A DNA stretch of 6,762 nt, taken from NCBI GenBank assembly GCA_028718465.1, contig JAQULX010000154.1:1-6762 (forward strand). The letters run 5' to 3'. The notes beneath the pieces are model-generated. The model was not told the DNA's origin and ran no database searches. It saw only the letters and a list, made by a program, of their open reading frames with translations. Shown in pieces: positions 1 through 4,438 of the stretch; the first letter of the stretch is position 1, and each line of letters begins with the position of its first letter. This stretch comes from Dehalococcoidales bacterium (GTDB lineage Bacteria > Chloroflexota > Dehalococcoidia > Dehalococcoidales > UBA3254). The position numbers and the translations under genes are program-made.

Positions 1-18
1 TACTCCCTGCTTTAACAT
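1..18 (-). CDS. Start of a truncated minus-strand gene (first six codons only)
   Basis: Reading the minus strand from position 18 gives ATG followed by five sense codons (Met-Leu-Lys-Gln-Gly-Val) before the window ends. The start is supported by a good Shine-Dalgarno sequence, AGAGGTG (minus strand, 30 to 24), five bases upstream, and by a plausible sigma-70 promoter further up (59-88). The gene would be divergent from the SPFH gene. Six residues say nothing about function. The call rests only on ribosome binding site, spacing and start codon. Confidence 0.5.
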
Positions 19-22
19 TTTT

Positions 23-37
23 TCACCTCTTTGGTGA
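23..37 (-). promoter_or_regulatory. Small hairpin enclosing the Shine-Dalgarno of the minus-strand gene
   Basis: TCACC (23-27) and GGTGA (33-37) are inverted repeats around a 5-base loop. In the minus-strand mRNA the 3' arm of this stem is part of the AGAGGTG Shine-Dalgarno sequence, so folding would partly hide it. The stem is only 5 bp and may be chance. Confidence 0.2.
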
Positions 38-58
38 TTATTCCTTAGCTTTGCTTCT

Positions 59-88
59 ATTGTAGCTTAGCTTCGAAACTAACATCAA
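59..88 (-). promoter_or_regulatory. Candidate sigma-70 promoter of the minus-strand gene
   Basis: On the minus strand TTGATG (88 to 83, four of six matches to TTGACA) is followed after 18 bp by TACAAT (64 to 59, five of six matches to TATAAT). The expected transcription start near 52 would give a leader of about 34 bases with a good Shine-Dalgarno sequence, a normal arrangement. Prediction from motif match and spacing only. Confidence 0.35.
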
Positions 89-431
89 ATGAGGCTGTTA
101 CAGACTTTTTGATGGCGAATCAAGGTTGTCTGGTGGGAATCGAGAAACTGTGCATCTTAAAGTGCCAGGTTCAATGTTTATGATAGCTGAGACACATACA
201 AATTGCTCCGCATATGGCAAGACTTCTGTACCATTTGAGGGGTCTTATTGCGTTATTTTTATCATCGTGCGGGGATAACACTTTCTCTTCATCCTCTGCT
301 TGCCATGTCCTGATGGAATTATAGCAAAGTCAACGGCGGGGTTGAAGAAAGGGCAAAAAATAACATTGGTTTAGTTTTATTTGAAAACACGCCCGAAGGA
401 GAAAACAAATATATTAATAATTCACCTAAAT

Positions 432-467
432 ACTATCTGTTAACTATCTGTTTACATTTGTTTAAAA
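432..467 (+). repeat. Three direct repeats of 11 bp period, response-regulator-like box
   Basis: ACTATCTGTTA (432-442) is followed directly by ACTATCTGTTT (443-453) and the weaker ACATTTGTTTA (454-464). Seen as half-sites, TTAACT (440), TTTACA (451) and TTTAAA (462) lie exactly 11 bp apart, on one face of the helix. Direct repeats with an 11-bp period are what OmpR/PhoB-family response regulators bind, and TTAACA-like half-sites are typical of Gram-positive PhoP. A possible -10 (TATGTT, 479-484) lies about 11 bp downstream. The repeat is seen; the function is inference. Confidence 0.35.
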
Positions 468-572
468 TAATTTCGCAATATGTTTACTGGGCGGAACAAC
501 GGCTGTTTTCTAACGGAAGGTGTAGCTAATTTATCAGGGTCGTAAATACGATACATCGGCTATTTTTAGACA

Positions 573-602
573 TAGACAAGACCCATCATTATCCAGTAAT
601 AT
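573..602 (+). promoter_or_regulatory. Candidate promoter of the SPFH-DnaJ genes
   Basis: TAGACA (573-578, five of six matches to TTGACA; a second copy lies immediately before at 567-572) and TAATAT (597-602) are separated by 18 bp. Transcription would start near 609 and give a leader of about 60 bases before the SPFH start. Weak on its own; position and orientation are right. Confidence 0.3.
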
Positions 603-670
603 GCTAAGGTGTACTTGGTAAATGATCGTTAACTTGCTTACAAGACCAGATAAAAGAGAAGGAGGCAGGA

Positions 671-1615
671 ATGATTGGATTACTCATTTTTGGCATCATT
701 GTCATCGTCGTTGGTTTATACCTGAGGCAGACAAACAAGGGAGCCAAGGGAGATGGCAGAATCCGATTTGGTGGAACAATTGCCAGCATAGGCGGAATCG
801 TCATTATCGTCGTTAGCATTATTGTTGGCTCACTCACGGCAGTACCCGCTGGCCATCGCGGGGTAGTCATACGGTTTAATGCGGTGACTGGCTCAATCCT
901 GGATGAAGGTCTTCAGACAAAGGTCCCGTTCCTGGATTCGGTAGTAATGATGGATGTTCGGACCGACAAATATGAAACCGGTGCGGCCTCGGCATCCCGC
1001 GACCTTCAGGATGTTAAAACTACCATTGCCCTCAACTGGCGTTTGGACCCGACCAGAACAGCCGAGATTTACCGGACATTGGGGACCGAGTATATGAACA
1101 AAATTGCTGCTCCGGCCGTTCAGGAGGTCATCAAGCAGGTCACTGCAAAATACAACGCGGAAGACCTTATTCTGAAACGCGAGGTTGTCAGAAATGAAAT
1201 CGCCGAGAACCTGTCAATTCGACTTATGGAGCGTGGTATCATAACCGAGGCGGTATCGATAACAGAGTTCCAATTCAGTGCCACCTTCGTTGCTGCTATC
1301 GAAGCCAAAGTAGCGGCAGAGCAGGCGGTATGGGAGGCTAAGAACAAATTGGAGCGGGTCAAGGTTGAGGCTGAGCAGGCAGAAGCTGCAGCTATTGGGG
1401 AAGCAGACGCTCGAATAGCCAAAGCAAACGGTGAAGCCGAGTATATTCGCATTGTTACCGATGCCCAGGTCGCCGCTAATAATGCTGTGGCGGAATCTCT
1501 CTCCCCCGAAGTGTTGCAGTATATTCTTCTCGACCGGCTCGGTGAAGACATCAAACTCATGGTGATACCTTCGAGTCAAGGTCTTGACATGGTGCTTCCA
1601 CAGATAACGCCATAA
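671..1615 (+). CDS. SPFH/band 7 (prohibitin-like) membrane protein
   Basis: A 314-residue SPFH/prohibitin-family protein. Two hydrophobic segments (about residues 3-18 and 36-57) anchor it in the membrane. The band 7 domain follows from about 58 to 215, beginning with the typical valine/glycine-rich entry and a GLQTKVPFLDSV stretch equivalent to the family's 'GL.FKIPF.' signature. Residues about 205-268 are rich in Ala, Glu and Lys and should form the oligomerising coiled coil, and the tail (277-314) is hydrophobic as in prohibitins. Relatives build large membrane-bound rings or cages that organise microdomains and hold AAA proteases such as FtsH. The ATG at 671 is chosen because AAGGAGG (659-665) sits 5 bases upstream. 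The J-domain gene begins 30 bp after its stop, so the two are probably co-transcribed. The partner and exact role are not visible. Confidence 0.9.
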   Translation: MIGLLIFGIIVIVVGLYLRQTNKGAKGDGRIRFGGTIASIGGIVIIVVSIIVGSLTAVPAGHRGVVIRFNAVTGSILDEGLQTKVPFLDSVVMMDVRTDKYETGAASASRDLQDVKTTIALNWRLDPTRTAEIYRTLGTEYMNKIAAPAVQEVIKQVTAKYNAEDLILKREVVRNEIAENLSIRLMERGIITEAVSITEFQFSATFVAAIEAKVAAEQAVWEAKNKLERVKVEAEQAEAAAIGEADARIAKANGEAEYIRIVTDAQVAANNAVAESLSPEVLQYILLDRLGEDIKLMVIPSSQGLDMVLPQITP

Positions 1616-1645
1616 GAACCAAAAAGTAGACTCTGCAGATTAACG

Positions 1646-2083
1646 ATGGTAACAGAGCTTGACTATTATTGTATCCTCCAGGTGCACCACAAGGCTGAGA
1701 AAGAGGTAATTGATGCCGCTTATCGCAGGCTGGCAGCAAAGTATCACCCTGATGTAAGTCGGGTACCAGATGCTTCGGAGAGAATGAAGCAGATAAATAC
1801 TGCTTACGAAGTGCTATCTGATCCAGCCAGGAGAGCAGCATATGACGCCTCCTTGGGTATGTCGGCTTCACCGGACGCACTACCTTATACTACGGTTAGG
1901 TCGAGACACCTTGCCAAACCGTGGCGGGTTTTGCTGATAATGGCTGGTATAATACTGATTGCTTTCGTGGCGTTCCGATTAGGGTTTGGCCTTTTGTTGA
2001 GATCGTCCAGACTAGTGGCAGTGCTCGTGGTGATTTTTATTGCTATTTGGTTGTTCCTTACCCTGGTAAAGCAAAAACGTTGA
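1646..2083 (+). CDS. Membrane-anchored J-domain (DnaJ-like) co-chaperone
   Basis: A 145-residue protein with an N-terminal J domain (about residues 5-70): it opens with DYYCILQV, carries the essential HPD tripeptide at 34-36, and ends with the usual [14 protein letters not shown] helix. There is no Gly/Phe-rich linker, zinc-finger or substrate-binding domain, so this is not DnaJ itself but a small class III J-protein. After a basic linker come two predicted transmembrane helices (about 94-118 and 122-141) and a basic tail, so it should recruit and stimulate a DnaK-type Hsp70 at the inner face of the membrane. It lies 30 bp downstream of the SPFH gene on the same strand, which suggests joint work on membrane protein quality control (inference). 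No clear Shine-Dalgarno precedes the ATG, although the J domain begins so close to it that the start is probably right. Confidence 0.87.
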   Translation: MVTELDYYCILQVHHKAEKEVIDAAYRRLAAKYHPDVSRVPDASERMKQINTAYEVLSDPARRAAYDASLGMSASPDALPYTTVRSRHLAKPWRVLLIMAGIILIAFVAFRLGFGLLLRSSRLVAVLVVIFIAIWLFLTLVKQKR

Positions 2084-2111
2084 ACGAGGAGTTATGTAGA
2101 CGATATTAGTA

Positions 2112-2123
2112 TTCACATGTGAA
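2112..2123. promoter_or_regulatory. 12-bp perfect palindrome upstream of the zincin remnant
   Basis: TTCACATGTGAA is a perfect inverted repeat 10 bp before the start at 2133. It is not followed by a T run, so it is not an intrinsic terminator. It could be an operator half-site pair or chance. No matching copy was noticed elsewhere in the window. Confidence 0.2.
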
Positions 2124-2132
2124 CAACTAACT

Positions 2133-2507
2133 ATGGCTAGAAAGAATAAGTTATCTCGTGAAGAGTTTAAACGTCTAGTTGAAAAAGCTCTGGTAACTCT
2201 GCCGGAGGAATTTCAGTGCTATCTGGATAATTTAGCCGTTGTGATAGAGGATGAACCACCAGACGTCACTAAGATATCAAAGGAAGCCCTCGCTAAGGCG
2301 GTCAACATCTTTGATGACATAAAGCATAGGGAACTTCGACCAGTTAATGAAATTCAACAGGATATTGCACGAGCGGAAATTGACACAAGACTAGGCATAG
2401 TAGTATTAGGATGCACTCCTGAGTTGATGGCACCAGATGGTCCGCTTGCGCTATTGAGGCAGAAGTTGGCGTTGGAGCCTTCTATTACTGGCAGTAAGGT
2501 GAGTTAG
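2133..2507 (+). CDS. Broken zincin_1 metallopeptidase-family protein, chimeric C-terminus
   Basis: The 124-residue product starts like the zincin_1 family of small predicted metallopeptidases: SREEFKRLVEKAL, then LPEEF and LDNLAVVIEDEPPD (residues 8-44). Family members then continue with an LGLYEG-type segment and end near residue 110-120 in an HExxH zinc-binding motif. None of this is present here. From about residue 45 the sequence changes to something I do not recognise, ending with LGIVVLGCTPEL and LLRQKLALEPSITGSK. The gene therefore cannot encode an active zincin and looks like a host gene cut by a recombination event and fused to foreign sequence. No Shine-Dalgarno is visible before the ATG. 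It may be untranslated. The second half might be the tail of another enzyme; I make no assignment. Confidence 0.6.
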   Translation: MARKNKLSREEFKRLVEKALVTLPEEFQCYLDNLAVVIEDEPPDVTKISKEALAKAVNIFDDIKHRELRPVNEIQQDIARAEIDTRLGIVVLGCTPELMAPDGPLALLRQKLALEPSITGSKVS

Positions 2508-2523
2508 AAACGCCTATGCTTAA

Positions 2524-2545
2524 AAGTCGTGGGTTCGAACAATAC
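2524..2545 (+). other. tRNA T-arm-like fragment, possible integration scar
   Basis: GTGGGTTCGAAC (2529-2540) matches the 5' T-stem and T-loop of bacterial tRNAs, including the invariant TTCGA. The 3' half of the stem that should follow (roughly CCCAC) is absent: the next bases are AATAC. No D-arm or anticodon arm can be folded upstream. Many integrases recombine in this part of tRNA genes, so it may be a leftover attachment-site half. Chance is also possible for such a short motif. Confidence 0.25.
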
Positions 2546-2579
2546 AACGGGACTCATTGATTACTTCTTCGTGTGACTT

Positions 2580-2840
2580 TGACCTGCTCCCCGGAAACGA
2601 TACCAACTATAATATCGTAAAGGGGGAAAGGAAATGGTCAGAAAAGGGTATACAGCGGAACAAATCATCACCAAGCTACGCGAGGCTGAAGTCCTGCTCA
2701 GCCAGGGCAACACCATTAGTATTGTTTGCAAGAAGATTGGAGTCAGTGACTACACTTATTACCGCTGGAGAAAAGAATATGGTGGGATGCAGGTGGAACA
2801 GGCCAAGAGGCTGAAAGAATTAGAGGTCGAGAAATTCCCG
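2580..2840 (+). mobile_element. Remnant of an IS3-family insertion sequence (left end)
   Basis: TGACCTGCTCCCCGG (2580-2594) looks like an IS3-family left terminal inverted repeat, which usually begins TGA.CTG.CCCC. It stands about 40 bp upstream of the orfA start, the normal distance. The element breaks off inside orfA near 2825-2840, where serine recombinase sequence takes over in another frame. orfB (the DDE transposase) and the right end are missing, so it cannot move by itself. Confidence 0.6.
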
Positions 2841-2843
2841 TAG
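2634..2843 (+). pseudogene. Truncated IS3-family transposase OrfA
   Basis: A 69-residue fragment of the small OrfA protein of an IS3-family element. It has the typical start (MVRKGYTAEQIITKLREAEV), a helix-turn-helix that would bind the terminal repeats (about residues 8-47) and the family hallmark YYRWRKEYGG at 42-51. Full OrfA proteins continue after KRLKELE with a leucine-zipper region and run to about 85-100 residues, with a frameshift window into orfB. Here the similarity ends at about residue 64 and a stop follows at 2841-2843. A strong AAGGGGGAAAGGA-type ribosome binding site lies just upstream, so the peptide may still be made. With no orfB next to it, it cannot act as a transposase. 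Confidence 0.75.
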
Positions 2844-3525
2844 TCTGGCTAACTGCAAAGCCTCAGGAACCTCCATCAGCTGCAAGATACCGGATGGTCA
2901 GTTGGACCAGATAATTAAAGCGATTGAGCTGCATCCCCAGTGGTTAGAAGAGGTCTTAGCCATCGTTAACCTGAAAGATGAAGTGGACAGAGTGAAAAAG
3001 CAAAGAGCCGTAGTCCAGGAAAGGTTAAGAAGAGTGGGTAAAATCTATATTGATAGACTGATCTCCGATGAGGAATATAACCATCAGCTCAGAAAGCTGA
3101 ATGATGAACTGGCCTCTCTGGTAGTACCGGGTATTAGTGCCGCTGAAGAGGCTGGAAAATTGATTAGCCATATCCCAGAACTGTGGGCTGGAGCCAATAT
3201 TGAGGAAAAAAGAAACTTACTTCTAACCATGCTGGAGGCGGTCTATTTTGACGTTAAACAAACTAAGTCCATTGTCGCTATCAAGACCAAGCCGCCTTTC
3301 GTCCCTATATTTCAAGTGGCAGTAACCCGTGAAGGTTCAGGTATCCATATAATCAAAAACGAGCCCTCAAGCAAAGAGTCAAGGAACTCGTCAGTGTTCA
3401 TGGTGGAGACGGGGGAGGCACTCTCTCCGTCATCACTCAGCCTCGAAAATATCCTCCTTGAGAGGCGGGCGATGGGGATAACGTTCATTACAGAATGCTT
3501 CCAGAAAGCTGACAACACCAGGTAA
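2824..3525 (+). pseudogene. C-terminal fragment of a large serine recombinase
   Basis: The frame is open from 2824, just after a stop at 2821-2823. The first initiation codon I can place is TTG at 2902 without a Shine-Dalgarno, giving at most 207 residues. The sequence matches the C-terminal part of large serine recombinases: a remnant of the zinc ribbon (two cysteines, at 2854-2856 and 2881-2883), the helix LDQIIKAIELHPQW, then a charged coiled coil (about residues 22-75 from the TTG) with the IDRLISDEEYN segment usual in these enzymes, and a terminal region with KTKPPFVPIFQVAVTREGSG. The N-terminal resolvase domain with the catalytic serine and the recombinase domain are absent, so it is inactive. 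It abuts the IS3 fragment directly, so a deletion probably joined the two. Confidence 0.7.
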
Positions 3526-3533
3526 GTTTCTGT

Positions 3534-3561
3534 TTGAAATATTGTATTGGAAGTTTATAAT
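3534..3561 (+). promoter_or_regulatory. Near-consensus sigma-70 promoter of the toxin gene, leaderless
   Basis: TTGAAA (3534-3539, five of six matches) and TATAAT (3556-3561, six of six) are 16 bp apart. The expected transcription start is about 3567-3568, at the ATG of the toxin gene (3567). The mRNA should be leaderless or have a leader of very few bases, in line with the lack of a correctly spaced Shine-Dalgarno. Confidence 0.6.
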
Positions 3562-3566
3562 AAGGC

Positions 3567-3932
3567 ATGACCTGGCAAGTTGAGTTTTTTATTGATTCTG
3601 ACGGCAATGAGCCAGTGAAGGATTTCATTCTGGCTCAATCCAAAGACACCATGGCCGAGATCATCCATGTTTTTAAACTCTTAAGAGAGTTTAACATCGG
3701 GCTCGGAATGCCCTACGTTAAAAAGATCGATAAGTCAGGTCTAAGAGAACTCAGGATAAAGCACAGTTCCAATATTTACCGCATCTTCTTTTTTGCCTAT
3801 ATCGGCCAGAAATTTATTCTCCTGCACGCCATTATGAAAAAACAGGATACCACCCCGGAAGGAGATAAAAGGTTAGCCCTGGAAAGGATGCGGGAATACA
3901 TGTCTCGGAACCCTGGTTCTAATGCTGCTTGA
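3567..3932 (+). CDS. higB: HigB/Gp49-like toxin of a type II toxin-antitoxin pair (RelE fold)
   Basis: A 121-residue protein of the phage-derived Gp49-like/HigB family (RelE superfamily). It has the family opening (WQVEFFIDSDGNEPVKDFI, 3-21), the central helix pair and LGMPYVKKI (46-54), the core SGLRELRIKHSSNIYRIFFF (57-76) and the LLHAIMKKQDTTP strand-turn (85-97), followed by a helix with arginines and a terminal tyrosine. Known relatives are ribosome-dependent mRNA endonucleases. The Arg/Lys/His residues expected for RNA cleavage are present in the 60-95 stretch. The toxin comes first and the XRE antitoxin second, the HigBA order. The start fits the family N-terminus exactly although no proper Shine-Dalgarno precedes it, which agrees with the leaderless promoter. 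It appears complete. Confidence 0.87.
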   Translation: MTWQVEFFIDSDGNEPVKDFILAQSKDTMAEIIHVFKLLREFNIGLGMPYVKKIDKSGLRELRIKHSSNIYRIFFFAYIGQKFILLHAIMKKQDTTPEGDKRLALERMREYMSRNPGSNAA

Positions 3933-3940
3933 TTTGTATT

Positions 3941-3958
3941 TATAACTTATAAGTTATA
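3941..3958. promoter_or_regulatory. 18-bp perfect palindrome between toxin and antitoxin genes
   Basis: TATAACTTATAAGTTATA is a perfect inverted repeat with no central gap, 8 bp after the toxin stop codon. XRE antitoxins bind such two-fold symmetric sites, so this may be an internal operator. The same bases could also carry the -10 element of a separate antitoxin promoter (TATATT at 3955-3960). An all-A/T stem without a loop is unlikely to be an RNA terminator. Confidence 0.4.
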
Positions 3959-3969
3959 TTATGAAGGTG

Positions 3970-3979
3970 GGTTTAAACC
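3970..3979. promoter_or_regulatory. 10-bp palindrome upstream of the antitoxin gene
   Basis: GGTTTAAACC is a perfect inverted repeat 36 bp before the antitoxin start. Its sequence differs from the larger palindrome at 3941-3958. Their centres are 25 bp apart, roughly two and a half helical turns. It may be a second operator element or chance. Confidence 0.2.
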
Positions 3980-4015
3980 GATATTAAGCAGCAACTCATT
4001 TGAGAGGGTAATTTC

Positions 4016-4330
4016 ATGAACAAGAAGAAACCTACTAATTTTGAAGAATTTGAAGGCGAATTACTTAAGGACCCGGAAATCCGTAAGGAATATGAGGAAC
4101 TTAAACCCAAATATGAAATGATCCAGAGTTTGATAAAACGCAGGAATCAGCTCCGCATGAGTCAATCTCAGCTTGCCAGGACTGTCGGTACGAAACAACC
4201 GGCAATATCCAGGCTGGAGCGCGGTGAATTCAATAACGTCACACTGAGCACTTTAATAAAAGTTGCTCATGCCCTTGACCTGGACCTGGATATTTCTTTA
4301 AAAGCTAAAAGGACAAAAGTGATAGCCTAG
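4016..4330 (+). CDS. higA: HigA-like XRE-family antitoxin
   Basis: A 104-residue protein: an N-terminal acidic, lysine-rich helical region (1-37) followed by a Cro/C1-type helix-turn-helix domain (about 38-92). The domain reads MSQSQLARTVGTKQPAISRLERGEFNNVTLSTLIKVAHALDLDLDI, with the usual SQ.QLA..., QP.ISRLERG and L..L.K.A.AL.L.L signatures. The role is to neutralise the upstream HigB-like toxin and repress the locus through the DNA-binding domain. A Shine-Dalgarno GAGAGGG (4002-4008) lies 7 bases before the ATG, in contrast to the toxin, so the antitoxin is likely translated more efficiently. The gap of 83 bp is longer than the usual overlap or few bases and holds palindromes 3941-3958 and 3970-3979, which suggests separate antitoxin expression. 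It is convergent with the PLD gene. Confidence 0.88.
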   Translation: MNKKKPTNFEEFEGELLKDPEIRKEYEELKPKYEMIQSLIKRRNQLRMSQSQLARTVGTKQPAISRLERGEFNNVTLSTLIKVAHALDLDLDISLKAKRTKVIA

Positions 4331-4438
4331 AGCTTGCGATTAAAACAATATTCCTCTCAATTTTACCTAGCTCGCTATGGAATTCAAAAAATGGATTAGT
4401 AATGATCTTTTATTTTCAATTCTCCCTGATAATAACCA
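4331..4438. other. Convergent intergenic spacer, no strong terminator
   Basis: The antitoxin and PLD genes face each other across 108 bp. On the minus strand a weak A/T stem (AAAAGAT with ATC and TTTT, around 4389-4410) is followed by T residues and could be a poor terminator. No GC-rich hairpin with T tract is seen on either strand. Confidence 0.3.

Larger units (their letters stand above)
19..670. other. Long divergent intergenic region, no gene recognised
   Basis: About 650 bases without a convincing coding frame on either strand. The reading frames are short and lack ribosome binding sites. The left end holds the promoter and leader of the truncated minus-strand gene, the middle (about 90-420) shows nothing I recognise, and the right end holds an 11-bp-period direct repeat (432-467), a candidate promoter for the SPFH gene (573-602) and its ribosome binding site. 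The length is generous for a simple divergent promoter region, so a small RNA or a decayed gene in 90-420 cannot be excluded. Confidence 0.6.

Noticed and set aside
112..183. 23-codon plus-strand frame with four cysteines, overlapping a 7-codon frame by TGATG
   Set aside because: No Shine-Dalgarno and no promoter of its own; random small frames of this size are common in intergenic DNA.
604..870. Antisense 88-residue frame over the start of the SPFH gene
   Set aside because: Low-complexity Pro/Met/Thr composition expected from reading TM codons backwards; no support.
1120..1579. Two long antisense frames (146 and 121 residues) inside the SPFH gene
   Set aside because: They mirror a strong SPFH gene, are Ser/Ala/Arg-rich like typical shadows, and have no ribosome binding site or family signature.
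1557..1880. Antisense 107-residue frame covering the SPFH-DnaJ junction
   Set aside because: Overlaps the well-supported J domain on the opposite strand and shows no recognisable motif.
2084..2100. GAGGAG followed by ATG TAG, a start-stop element after the DnaJ gene
   Set aside because: The ribosome binding site is good but the frame stops at once; more likely chance or a remnant of a deleted gene start than a functional element.
2511..2575. A complete tRNA gene around the T-loop motif
   Set aside because: No acceptor, D or anticodon stem can be formed and the T-stem itself does not pair; only a fragment is supportable.
3312..3518. Antisense 68-residue frame in the recombinase fragment
   Set aside because: Shadow of the recombinase frame with no motif and no ribosome binding site.
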